Origin: Achromobacter sp. UMC46
GTDB taxonomy: Bacteria; Pseudomonadota; Gammaproteobacteria; Burkholderiales; Burkholderiaceae_B
Assembly (NCBI RefSeq): GCF_014170335.1
Contig: NZ_LZZS01000003.1
Span: forward strand, 62,001-126,000
Reading direction: 5' to 3'
DNA: 64,000 nt
How positions within the stretch are numbered: position 1 is the first letter of the stretch; every line of letters starts with the position of its first letter. The notes under the pieces are model-generated. The model saw only the letters and a program-made list of their open reading frames with translations, was not told where the DNA came from and made no database searches. A program made the translations under genes and the position numbers. Below, piece by piece: positions 37,923 through 45,695 of the stretch.

Positions 37923-38498
37923 ATGGCGAGCAAACCCGGCGAGCGCAAGACCCAGATTCTGCAGACTCTGGCCGAAATGCTGGAGCAGCCGCATGCGGCC
38001 CGCATCACTACGGCTGCGCTGGCCGCGCGCCTTGAGGTGTCGGAAGCCGCGCTCTACCGGCACTTCGCCAGCAAGGCGCAAATGTTCGAAGGGTTGATCG
38101 AATTCATCGAAACCAGCATCTTCACGCTGGTGAACCAGATTGCCACCGCCGAACCCTACGGCGTGCCGCAAGCGCACAAGACCGTCTCCATGCTGCTGAC
38201 CTTCTCGGAACGCAACAAGGGCATGACGCGGGTGCTGACCGGCGATGCGCTGGTCACGGAAGACAACCGACTGCAAGAGCGCATCAACCACATCAACGAC
38301 CGCATCGAAACTTCGCTGAAGCAATCGCTGCGCATCGCCATCACGGACGGCGGCCTGCCGCCGGACGCCAATGTGGCCGCGCACGCCAGCCTGCTGACGC
38401 ATCTGGTGCTGGGCCGCTGGCTGCGCTATGCGCAGAGCGGCTGGCGCGTGACGCCCACGCTGCATCTGGACGAGCAACTGCGGCTGGCGCTGGGTTGA
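37923..38498 (+). CDS. slmA: Nucleoid occlusion factor SlmA
   Basis: A 191-residue TetR-fold protein that binds SlmA sites in DNA and blocks FtsZ assembly over the nucleoid. The helix-turn-helix is ITTAALAARLEVSEAALYRHFASKAQMFEGLIEFIE at about 28-63, and the following stretch with LTFSERNKGMTRVLTGDALV is specific to SlmA rather than general TetR repressors. ATG is preceded by a weak RBS. Full length. Confidence 0.93.
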   Translation: MASKPGERKTQILQTLAEMLEQPHAARITTAALAARLEVSEAALYRHFASKAQMFEGLIEFIETSIFTLVNQIATAEPYGVPQAHKTVSMLLTFSERNKGMTRVLTGDALVTEDNRLQERINHINDRIETSLKQSLRIAITDGGLPPDANVAAHASLLTHLVLGRWLRYAQSGWRVTPTLHLDEQLRLALG

Positions 38499-38842
38499 AC
38501 CCCCCGCTGGCGGCCCAGACGTGGTCCATTTGTGATTCTTTCGCGACCAATTTGCGCCATAACACGATCGAATTACCCGAATCTCACCGGGCGGGGCACA
38601 TCGACCTCCGGCCCAAGTGGTGGGCATTTATGCAACATTCCAACGCTTGCGACCAACGAGGGCCGACGAGCATAATGCCCGAGGTGGGTTTCTACAAGCG
38701 CAAAACCTCTTCGGTTTGACCCACATCAATACGGGTTTTCCTCAATGCCGTCACGATCATCCTGTAGCACCGACACATCGAATTGAACAAACCCGAGCTC
38801 GCGGGGAATGTGTCGGAAGTTTGACCTCAACCGGAGATGGAT
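38499..38842 (+). promoter_or_regulatory. Leader region of the DASS-dehydrogenase operon with an inverted repeat
   Basis: No gene is supported in this 344-bp gap. CCGACACAT (38770-38778) and ATGTGTCGG (38808-38816) form a perfect 9-bp inverted repeat with a 29-bp spacer that itself contains a small GAGCTC palindrome, ending 26 bp before the start codon. It could fold in the 5' UTR or be an operator for a dicarboxylate-responsive regulator not in the window. Confidence 0.4.
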
Positions 38843-40336
38843 ATGACCGCGCCAGCCGCTGTCCCTGCCTCGCAAGCCCCAAAGAAAGCAAAAATCCCAA
38901 TCGGACTCGTCGCCGGCATCCTGGTGATGATCGGGGTGCTGATGATGCCCCTGCCCGCCGACCTGCCGGTCGCGGGCCACCGCATGCTGGCGATCCTGGC
39001 ATTTGCCGTGGTGGTCTGGATTACCGAAGCCGTGTCTTACGAAGCCAGCGCGATCATGATCACGACGCTGATGGCTTTCCTGTTGGGCACGGCTCCGACA
39101 ATCAAAGACCCGAACGTGCTGTACGGCACGTCGGCCGCCATCAGCATGGCCCTTACCGGCTTCTCGAACTCGGCGCTGGCGCTTGTCACCGGCGCCTTGT
39201 TCATTGCCGCCGCCATGACCTTCACCGGGCTGGACCGGCGCATCGCGCTGGTCACCCTGTCCAAGGTCGGCACCAGCACGCGCCGCATCCTGATCGGATG
39301 TATCGCCGTGACGATCGTGCTGAGCCTGGTCGTGCCTAGCGCCACGGCGCGCAGTGCGGCCGTGGTGCCCATCATGATGGGCGTCATCGCGGCCTTCGGT
39401 GTGGACAAGCGTTCGAACATCGCCGCCGGCATCATGATCATCGTGGCGCAAGCCACCAGCATCTGGAACGTCGGCATCCAGACCGCCGCCGCGCAAAACT
39501 TGCTGACGGTCGGCTTTATGGAAAAGATGCTGGGCGAACGCGTGGCGTGGTCGGACTGGCTGATCGCCGGCGCCCCCTGGTCGCTGATCATGTCGGCTGT
39601 GCTGATCTTCGTCGTGCTGAAACTGCTGCCGCCGGAAAGCGACAGCATCGCCGGAGGCAAGGAAGCCGTCGAAAAGTCGCTGCTTGAACTGGGCCCCATG
39701 ACCAGCGCGCAAAAACGCCTGATGGCGGTGTCGATCATGCTGCTGCTGTTCTGGTCGACCGAAGGCAAGCTGCACAAGTTCGACACCACGTCGACCACCT
39801 ACTTTGGCCTGGTCCTGCTGATGCTGCCGCGCTTTGGCGTGATGACGTGGAAAGACGTGCAATCGCGCATCCCATGGGGCACGGTGATCGTGTTCGGCGT
39901 GGGCATCAGCCTGGGTACCGCCCTGCTGACGACGCAAGCCGGCCAATGGCTGGGCAACCAGGTCGTGGCGCATACCGGGCTGGATCACCTGGGACCGCTG
40001 GCGATCTTCGCCGTCCTTGCCGCGTTCCTGATCGTCATCCACCTGGGTTTTGCCAGCGCCACCGCGCTGACCTCGGCCATGCTGCCCATCCTGATCTCGG
40101 TGCTGGCCACGCTGCCGGGCGATTTCAGCCGCCTGGGCATGACCATGCTGCTGGGCTTCGTCGTCAGCTACGGCTTCATCCTGCCGATCAACGCGCCGCA
40201 GAACATGGTGTGCCTGGGCACGGAAACCTTCAACGCCAAGCAGTTCGCCAAAGTCGGCATCATCGTCACCATCGTGGGCTACCTGCTGATGCTGGTGATG
40301 GGCGCGACCTACTGGCGCTGGCTCGGCTGGCTCTAA
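38843..40336 (+). CDS. DASS-family (SLC13) sodium-coupled anion symporter
   Basis: A 497-residue inner-membrane transporter with about 12 hydrophobic segments. AILAFAVVVWITEAVSYEASAIMITTLMAF near 50-80 and the S-A-T-A-R-S-A-A / S-A-T-A-L-T-S-A paired loops near residues 170 and 405 correspond to the repeated sodium- and substrate-binding motifs of DASS carriers for di- and tricarboxylates or sulfate. GGAG directly abuts an ATG at 38837, so the ATG at 38843 with a 6-nt spacer is the better start. It lies 12 bp upstream of an Ldh2-type dehydrogenase gene, implying uptake of a hydroxy-acid. Confidence 0.88.
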   Translation: MTAPAAVPASQAPKKAKIPIGLVAGILVMIGVLMMPLPADLPVAGHRMLAILAFAVVVWITEAVSYEASAIMITTLMAFLLGTAPTIKDPNVLYGTSAAISMALTGFSNSALALVTGALFIAAAMTFTGLDRRIALVTLSKVGTSTRRILIGCIAVTIVLSLVVPSATARSAAVVPIMMGVIAAFGVDKRSNIAAGIMIIVAQATSIWNVGIQTAAAQNLLTVGFMEKMLGERVAWSDWLIAGAPWSLIMSAVLIFVVLKLLPPESDSIAGGKEAVEKSLLELGPMTSAQKRLMAVSIMLLLFWSTEGKLHKFDTTSTTYFGLVLLMLPRFGVMTWKDVQSRIPWGTVIVFGVGISLGTALLTTQAGQWLGNQVVAHTGLDHLGPLAIFAVLAAFLIVIHLGFASATALTSAMLPILISVLATLPGDFSRLGMTMLLGFVVSYGFILPINAPQNMVCLGTETFNAKQFAKVGIIVTIVGYLLMLVMGATYWRWLGWL

Positions 40337-40348
40337 GGAGAACGCATC

Positions 40349-41401
40349 ATGAAACTCTCCATTGCCCAAGCCAATGAATACGGCCGCCGCGTGCTGATGG
40401 CGCAAGGCGTACCCGAAGACATCGCCCGCGACGTGGCCGAACACCTGGTTGAGTCGGACCGGGTCGGCTACACCAGCCACGGCCTGTCGATCCTGACGAA
40501 CTACCGGCGCGTGCTGTCCGAAGGCCTGGCGCAGGCCGACGGCCGGCCCGAACTGGTCAACGACCGCGGCGCCATGCTGGCCTATGACGGCCACCACGGC
40601 CTGGGCCAGTACGTGGGCAAAGTCGTCATCGAAAAGGCCATCGAGCGCACCCAGGAACACGGTCAGTGCATCGTGACCCTGCGCCACAGCCATCACCTGG
40701 GCCGCATGGGCCACTTCGGGGAAATGGTGGCGGCCAAGGGCCTGATCCTGCTGGCCTTCACCAACGTGATCAACCGCGCGCCCACCGTGGCGCCGTTCGG
40801 CGGCGCCCAGGCGTGCCTGACCACCAACCCGCTGTGCTTCGCCGGCCCGCTGCCGGGCGGCCGCCCCCCATTCATCGTGGACATGGCCACCAGTTCGATC
40901 GCGGTGAACAAAGCGCGCGTGCTGGCGGCCAAGGGCGAACAGGCGCCCCCCGGATCCCTGATCGACGCCGACGGCAACCCCACGACGGACCCCGGCGCGC
41001 TGTTCGCCGACCCGCCCGGCGCCCTGCTGCCCTTCGGCGGCCACAAGGGCTACGCGCTGGGATTGGTGGCTGAACTGCTGGCCGGCGTCTTGTCGGGCGG
41101 CGGCACGATCCAGCCGGAGCATCCCCGCATCGGCGTGGCGACCAACAACATGTTCGCGCTACTGCTGGATCCGCAAGTGGACTTCAACACCGACTGGCGC
41201 ACGATGGAAGTCGGCGCGTTCATCGACTACCTGCACGCATGCAAGCCGCAGCCGGGCGTCGAGGCGGTGCAATACCCGGGCGAATACGAAGCCCGCAACC
41301 GCGCCGTGAACGCAGATTCGGTGGAGTTCGATAGCCGGATCTGGGATGGGTTGAAGAAGCTGGCGTCCGACCTGGGTGTGCCGGAGGCGTTGCCGGGTTG
41401 A
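40349..41401 (+). CDS. Ldh2-family malate/L-lactate/ureidoglycolate-type dehydrogenase
   Basis: A 350-residue NAD(P)-dependent oxidoreductase of the YiaK/ComC/MDH2 family. The conserved histidine in RHSHHLGRMGHFGEMVA near 112-128, VDMATSSIAVNKARVLAAKGE near 180-200 and LPFGGHKGYALGLVAELLAG near 228-247 are family hallmarks. Members act on 2-oxo/2-hydroxy acids such as malate, sulfolactate or 2,3-diketogulonate. AAGGAG precedes the ATG. Its tight linkage with the DASS carrier suggests the pair imports and oxidises one hydroxycarboxylate. Confidence 0.88.
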   Translation: MKLSIAQANEYGRRVLMAQGVPEDIARDVAEHLVESDRVGYTSHGLSILTNYRRVLSEGLAQADGRPELVNDRGAMLAYDGHHGLGQYVGKVVIEKAIERTQEHGQCIVTLRHSHHLGRMGHFGEMVAAKGLILLAFTNVINRAPTVAPFGGAQACLTTNPLCFAGPLPGGRPPFIVDMATSSIAVNKARVLAAKGEQAPPGSLIDADGNPTTDPGALFADPPGALLPFGGHKGYALGLVAELLAGVLSGGGTIQPEHPRIGVATNNMFALLLDPQVDFNTDWRTMEVGAFIDYLHACKPQPGVEAVQYPGEYEARNRAVNADSVEFDSRIWDGLKKLASDLGVPEALPG

Positions 41402-42173
41402 TGGTGTGTGTTTGGTGACGGGTGCTGGTTCTTGAGACGCCCGTCGCGGCGGTGGCCTGCCGGGGCGAGCTGCATGCTTAGGGTTCTGGCATACGGCATC
41501 GAGAAGAGAAATAGCTTGTAGTGCCCGCCCCCGGCCGGCCGCGCGGGCGGCCTTTGGGGGCTTACGCGGCGTCTTGCATCGACGTGCTGCCGCCACGCGT
41601 ATAGGCAAGAAAACGGGCCGCCGCTAATCGCCACTTGAACCCCTGTGCCGGATGGGCGGCGTGCGCGAGAGGGTCTGCATACGCAACAGGCTCCCTGCCG
41701 CGCGCCGCCCATCTCTACCCCCCCACTTGATTGCGGGCCCATCAGCAATCCCTCCACGCAAGCGCGCAAGCGATCACCCCCCTGACGACGCACCACGCGT
41801 ATGCCGATTGTGGCCGCCCGCGCGGCCGCAATCGGCGGGCCCCGCAAATCTCGACATGATTGACAGGCCCAGCAACGCGCCGAGCCAAGACGGCGTGAGC
41901 CCGTCGGCGTGGGCGGCATGGGCGCGAGCAACCTCGATGCGCCCGAGGGAATCGGAAGGGAGCCGCAGGCGGACGACGATGACGACGGGGCAGTCCGGCG
42001 CCTGCGCGCCGGACCGCAATCGTGGGCGCGAGCGTCCATGCCGCCCACGCCGGCGAGCGACCGACGAAGTGCCCGCCCAGAGCTCCCCAACGATGCCCCG
42101 CAACCCCCCCTCGCCGCAAGCGTTATCATGGCGGCCTTCACGCAATCTGCACGATTTCAACGGATTTTTCGCT
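41402..42173. other. Gene-free region with strong inverted repeats
   Basis: No open frame here has an RBS, family likeness or plausible composition. Three dyads are present: GATGGGCGGCGTGCG (41651-41665) with 41699-41713 (15 bp, one G-T pair, 33-nt loop); GATTGC (41729-41734) with GCAATC (41745-41750); and GCCGATTGTGGCCGC (41803-41817) with 41822-41836 (15 bp, one G-T pair, CCGC loop). None has a terminator T-run. TATCAT at 42124-42129 may be a -10 for yaeQ. It may be a structured transcript, a decayed gene or both. Confidence 0.5.
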
Positions 42174-42710
42174 ATGGCCCTGCGCGCCACCATCTACAAG
42201 GCCGAACTCAACGTCGCCGACACCGACCGCCACTACTACGGCAGCCATTCGCTGACGGTCGCCCGTCATCCCTCGGAGACCGACGAACGCCTGATGGTCC
42301 GCCTGGTCGCCTACGCCCTGCATGCGCAGGAAGACCTGGCGTTCACCAAGGGCTTGAGCGACACCGACGAACCGGACTTGTGGGTCAAGGACCTGACCGG
42401 CGCGATCAAGCTGTGGATCGAAGTGGGCCAGCCCGAAGAACGCCGCATCCTGCGTGCCTGTGGCCGTGCCGACGAAGTCATTGTGTATTGCTATGGCGGT
42501 TCGGCCAGCAAGATCTGGTGGGATGGCGTGCGCAACAAGCTGGAGCGCACCCGCAACCTGAAAGTCATCAACCTGCCGTCGGACCAGAGCCGCGCCCTGG
42601 CCAAACTGGCCGAGCGGACGATGCAACTGAACGCGAACATCTCGGACGGCATCGTGTACTTTTCGGCCGACAAGGGCGAGGTCAGCGTCGAGCCGGAGGC
42701 CTGGCGGTAA
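42174..42710 (+). CDS. yaeQ: YaeQ family protein
   Basis: A 178-residue member of the YaeQ family, which has a PD-(D/E)XK nuclease-like fold and no settled function (linked to haemolysin expression and RfaH suppression in enterics). MALRATIYKAELNVADTDRHYYGSHSLTVARHPSETDERLMVRLVAYALHA and DEPDLWVKDLTGAIKLWIEVGQPEERRILRACGRADEV are characteristic. The start at 42174 matches orthologues; the open frame upstream is not coding. An intrinsic terminator follows. Confidence 0.92.
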   Translation: MALRATIYKAELNVADTDRHYYGSHSLTVARHPSETDERLMVRLVAYALHAQEDLAFTKGLSDTDEPDLWVKDLTGAIKLWIEVGQPEERRILRACGRADEVIVYCYGGSASKIWWDGVRNKLERTRNLKVINLPSDQSRALAKLAERTMQLNANISDGIVYFSADKGEVSVEPEAWR

Positions 42711-42749
42711 GCGCCGCGCCTGCCGGCCTGCATCACCGCGTTACACATT

Positions 42750-42780
42750 CCCCCGGATTTTTCTTGCCCGGGGTGTTTTT
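42750..42780 (+). terminator. Intrinsic terminator after yaeQ
   Basis: CCCCGG (42751-42756) pairs with CCGGGG (42768-42773), followed by TGTTTTT. It ends 9 bp before the palindromic operator of the tetR gene. Confidence 0.75.
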
Positions 42781-42788
42781 GCGGGATT

Positions 42789-42808
42789 AATATGATGATC
42801 ATCATATT
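42789..42808. promoter_or_regulatory. 20-bp palindromic operator upstream of tetR
   Basis: AATATGATGATCATCATATT is a perfect palindrome 14 bp before the tetR start. An identical copy, including one flanking base on each side, lies at 43472-43491 before the SDR gene. TetR-family regulators typically bind such palindromes at their own and neighbouring promoters. Confidence 0.85.
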
Positions 42809-42822
42809 TCGGATTCCGGACC

Positions 42823-43422
42823 ATGGCTGCCCCGTCTTCCCGCAAAGCGCTTTCTCACGAACGCATCGTCGACGCCGCCGCGCGCGCGATCCGGCGTGAA
42901 GGCTATGCGGGCGTCGGCGTGGCCGACGTCATGAAAGAAGCCGGACTGACGCATGGCGGCTTCTACGCCCATTTCCCGTCGCGGGACGCCTTGCTGGCCG
43001 CCGCCATGGAGCGCGCAGGCCGCGATGGCGCGGCGCGCATCTCGCAGCGCATCGCGCAGCGCCGGGAGGAGGGCGCCAGCCCCTTGCGCGCGTGGGTGGA
43101 AGCCTATCTGAGCGATGCGCATCTGAAAGGCTGCGAAGGGGGGTGTCCGGTGTCGGCGTTGGCATCCGAGATGCCGCGCCAGTCGTCCGAAGTGCGCGAA
43201 GCCTCCGCGGTGCGCGTGCAGCGCCTGATGCAAGCCGTGCGGCAGGCGTTGCCCGAGACAGCCGGCGAACATGCCGCGGCGGCCGTGACCAGCACCTTGG
43301 TCGGCGCGTTGCAACTGGCCCGTGCCCTGGGCGACAACCCCAAGGGGCGCGCCGTGCTGGCGTCTGCCCGCCACGCCATCCTGGACCAATACGACCGCGA
43401 GGCCAACCGCCCGTCCGCCTGA
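42823..43422 (+). CDS. TetR/AcrR-family repressor of the SDR-MFS genes
   Basis: A 199-residue regulator. The helix-turn-helix (about 12-58) reads ERIVDAAARAIRREGYAGVGVADVMKEAGLTHGGFYAHFPSRDALL, and GCPVSALASEMPRQ at about 107-120 matches the C-terminal domain of NemR/AcrR-like sensors that carry a reactive cysteine; cysteines lie near 103 and 107. It is flanked by two identical palindromes, so it probably represses itself and the SDR-MFS pair until an electrophile or drug binds. Confidence 0.9.
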   Translation: MAAPSSRKALSHERIVDAAARAIRREGYAGVGVADVMKEAGLTHGGFYAHFPSRDALLAAAMERAGRDGAARISQRIAQRREEGASPLRAWVEAYLSDAHLKGCEGGCPVSALASEMPRQSSEVREASAVRVQRLMQAVRQALPETAGEHAAAAVTSTLVGALQLARALGDNPKGRAVLASARHAILDQYDREANRPSA

Positions 43423-43437
43423 CGCGAATCCTGTCCG

Positions 43438-43461
43438 AAGGCCGCTTTGCGCGGTCTTTTT
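43438..43461 (+). terminator. Intrinsic terminator after tetR
   Basis: AAGGCCGC (43438-43445) pairs with GCGGTCTT (43451-43458, one G-T pair) and ends in five T, 16 bp past the stop. It separates the tetR transcript from the SDR-MFS promoter. Confidence 0.75.
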
Positions 43462-43471
43462 ACCGGTCAAT

Positions 43472-43491
43472 AATATGATGATCATCATATT
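43472..43491. promoter_or_regulatory. Second copy of the 20-bp palindromic operator, before the SDR gene
   Basis: Same sequence as at 42789-42808, placed 42 bp before the SDR start codon, where it would overlap a promoter of the SDR-MFS genes. Confidence 0.85.
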
Positions 43492-43533
43492 TTTCTAACA
43501 CCTGTTGCTGTATCCCATCAAGGACATCCCATC

Positions 43534-44238
43534 ATGGATCTCAAGAATGCAGTGGTTTTGATTACCGGCGCCAACCGCGGCTTAGGGTTGGCTTTCGCCC
43601 GCGAGGCGACGGCCCGCGGCGCGCGCAAGGTCTATGCCGGCGCACGGGATCCGTCGACGGTCACGCTGGCCGGCGTGGAAGCGATCAAGCTGGACGTGAC
43701 GAATCCCCAGGACGTGGCGGCGGCCGCGGCGCACGCCTCGGACGTGACGCTGGTCATCAACAACGCGGGCATCGCGGCCATGGGCGGTTTCATGGCCGAG
43801 GGCAGCATCGAATCCGCGCAACGCCATCTGGACACCAACCTGTTCGGTTCGTTGCGCGTGGCGCAGGCGTTCGCGCCGGTGCTGGCCGCCAACGGCGGGG
43901 GCGCGCTGTTGAATGTGCTGTCGATCGCCAGCTGGATCAACGGTCCGGTGCTGGGCGTGTACGCCATGAGCAAGTCGGCCGCGTGGGCCATGACCAACGG
44001 TCTGCGCAACGACCTGCGGGCGCAGAAGACGCAGGTGCTGGGCTTGCACATGGGTTTCGTGGATACGGACTTGACCAAGGGTCTTGACGGCCCGAAGTCC
44101 ACGCCGGAATCCATCGTTGTCCAGGCGTTCGACGGGCTGGAGGCCGGCGCCGAGGAAGTGCTGGCCGATGAACGCACCCGCCTGGTCAAGCAGGGCTTGT
44201 CCGCCGAGCCGGCGGTGTACCTGAAGGCGGTGGGATAG
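43534..44238 (+). CDS. Short-chain dehydrogenase/reductase
   Basis: A 234-residue classical SDR. The cofactor motif TGANRGLG is at 11-18, NNAG near 73-76, the catalytic serine in LSIASW near 130 and the Y-x-x-x-K pair in YAMSK near 146-150. The residue pattern after the glycine-rich loop (AGARDP) suggests NADPH. Followed 7 bp later by an MFS exporter and controlled by the upstream palindrome, so it may detoxify the compound that derepresses the TetR protein. Substrate unknown. Confidence 0.9.
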   Translation: MDLKNAVVLITGANRGLGLAFAREATARGARKVYAGARDPSTVTLAGVEAIKLDVTNPQDVAAAAAHASDVTLVINNAGIAAMGGFMAEGSIESAQRHLDTNLFGSLRVAQAFAPVLAANGGGALLNVLSIASWINGPVLGVYAMSKSAAWAMTNGLRNDLRAQKTQVLGLHMGFVDTDLTKGLDGPKSTPESIVVQAFDGLEAGAEEVLADERTRLVKQGLSAEPAVYLKAVG

Positions 44239-44245
44239 ATCCATC

Positions 44246-45691
44246 ATGCACGCTACCGCCCGTTCCGCGCCTGTCCCTGCCCCGGCCGCCTCCGCAAACG
44301 ACCCGGCGATCGATCCCCCGGCCACGCCCGCCGCGGCCTCTCCCTGGCCCGTGTTCTGGGTCGCCAGCATCGCCGTCTTCCTGGTGTCGCTGGACAGCAC
44401 CATGCTGTACGCGGCCTTTGGCGCCTTGCGCGCCGGCTTTCCCCAGGCGTCGGCCGCGGACATGTCGTGGGTGCTCAATGCCTACACGGTGGTGTTCGCC
44501 GCCATGCTGATCCCGTCCGGCGGCCTGGCCGACACCCATGGACGCAAACGCATGTTCATGGTGGGCGTGGTGCTGTTCCTGGCCGCCTCCGCCGCGTGCG
44601 GCCTGGCGGGTAGCGAAGGCTGGCTGATTGCCGCCCGCGTGCTGCAGGCGGTGGGCGCGGCGCTGCTGACGCCGGCTTCGTTGTCCATCGTGCTGGCCGC
44701 CTTTCCTGCTTCCCAGCGCGCCGTGGCGGTCAGCCTGTGGGGCGCGGTGGGCGGCCTGGCAGCGGCTGTCGGCCCCAGCCTGGGCGCGTTCGTGGTGGAC
44801 GTGGCGGGCTGGCCGTGGGCCTTCTACATCAATCTGCCATTGGGCGCCTTGTCGCTGTGGTACGGCGCGGGCTTGTTGAAGGAATCCGTGAAGCCGAACG
44901 CGCGCCGCCGTGTGGACGGCGTCGGCATGACGCTGTTGATGGTGGCCGTGGGTGCGCTGGCGCTGGCGATCGTGCAATCCGAATCGCCGTCTTGGAGCCG
45001 CGTGGAGCTGGGCGTGGTGGCCGCCGTGGGCGTCGTGTCGATGGGGGCCTTCGTGGCCTGGGCACGCGCGACGCCGCATCCGCTGGTGGACCTGTCGCTC
45101 TTCAAGCACCGGACCTATCGCTACGTGAACCTGGCCACCCTGAGCTTCGGCATCGCGTTCGCGATGATGTTCTTCGCCTTCTTCTTCTACATGACGGGCG
45201 TCTGGCACTACAGCCTGCCGCGCGCGGGCCTGGCCGTGACGCCCGGGCCTCTGCTGGTGATGCCCACGGCCATTTTGACCGGGCGGTTGGCGGCGCGCAT
45301 GGGCCATCGACCGTTCCTGGTGGGCGGTGCGCTGATCTATGCCGCCAGCGGCTTGTGGTTTCTGCTGGTGCCGGGCGAACAGCCCGCCTATCTGACGCAG
45401 TGGCTGCCGGGCCTGTTGTTGAGCGGCGTTGGCGTGGGCATGGTCCTGCCGTCGTTGTCGGGTGCGGCCGTCAGCCGGCTGCCTGCGCAGCACTACGCCG
45501 TGGGCAGCGCCGTCAATCAGGCGACGCGGCAGATCGGCGGCGTGATGGGCGTGGCGATCACGGTGTTGATGCTGGGCCATGGCGCAGTCAGCCATGCCGA
45601 TTTCTCACCGCTGTATGTGGCGCATGTGCTCTTGGCGCTGACGACGGCGGCGCTGTGCCTGGCGGTGGATACGCGGCCACGCCAGGCCTGA
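44246..45691 (+). CDS. MFS transporter, DHA2 (14-TM) drug-export type
   Basis: A 481-residue inner-membrane proton antiporter with about 14 transmembrane helices and an alanine/proline-rich N-terminal tail (1-30). MFS motif A appears as GGLADTHGRKRMFM near 92-105, motif C as a glycine/proline-rich helix near 165-180, and the LDSTMLYAAFGALRAGFPQ segment matches DHA2 motif D1. Such pumps export quaternary amines, dyes or antiseptics. Probably one transcript with the SDR gene; the weak RBS suggests coupled translation. Confidence 0.9.
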   Translation: MHATARSAPVPAPAASANDPAIDPPATPAAASPWPVFWVASIAVFLVSLDSTMLYAAFGALRAGFPQASAADMSWVLNAYTVVFAAMLIPSGGLADTHGRKRMFMVGVVLFLAASAACGLAGSEGWLIAARVLQAVGAALLTPASLSIVLAAFPASQRAVAVSLWGAVGGLAAAVGPSLGAFVVDVAGWPWAFYINLPLGALSLWYGAGLLKESVKPNARRRVDGVGMTLLMVAVGALALAIVQSESPSWSRVELGVVAAVGVVSMGAFVAWARATPHPLVDLSLFKHRTYRYVNLATLSFGIAFAMMFFAFFFYMTGVWHYSLPRAGLAVTPGPLLVMPTAILTGRLAARMGHRPFLVGGALIYAASGLWFLLVPGEQPAYLTQWLPGLLLSGVGVGMVLPSLSGAAVSRLPAQHYAVGSAVNQATRQIGGVMGVAITVLMLGHGAVSHADFSPLYVAHVLLALTTAALCLAVDTRPRQA

Positions 45692-45695
45692 ATCG

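Noticed and set aside
38726-41122. A 798-codon open frame antisense to the DASS transporter and dehydrogenase
   Set aside because: Composition is that of reversed codons (many D, R, H, Q); the plus-strand genes have strong family motifs.
41227-42141. Long minus-strand open frame covering the gene-free region before yaeQ
   Set aside because: It overlaps the end of the dehydrogenase gene, is rich in Arg, Ala, Gly and Pro without a domain, and lacks an RBS.
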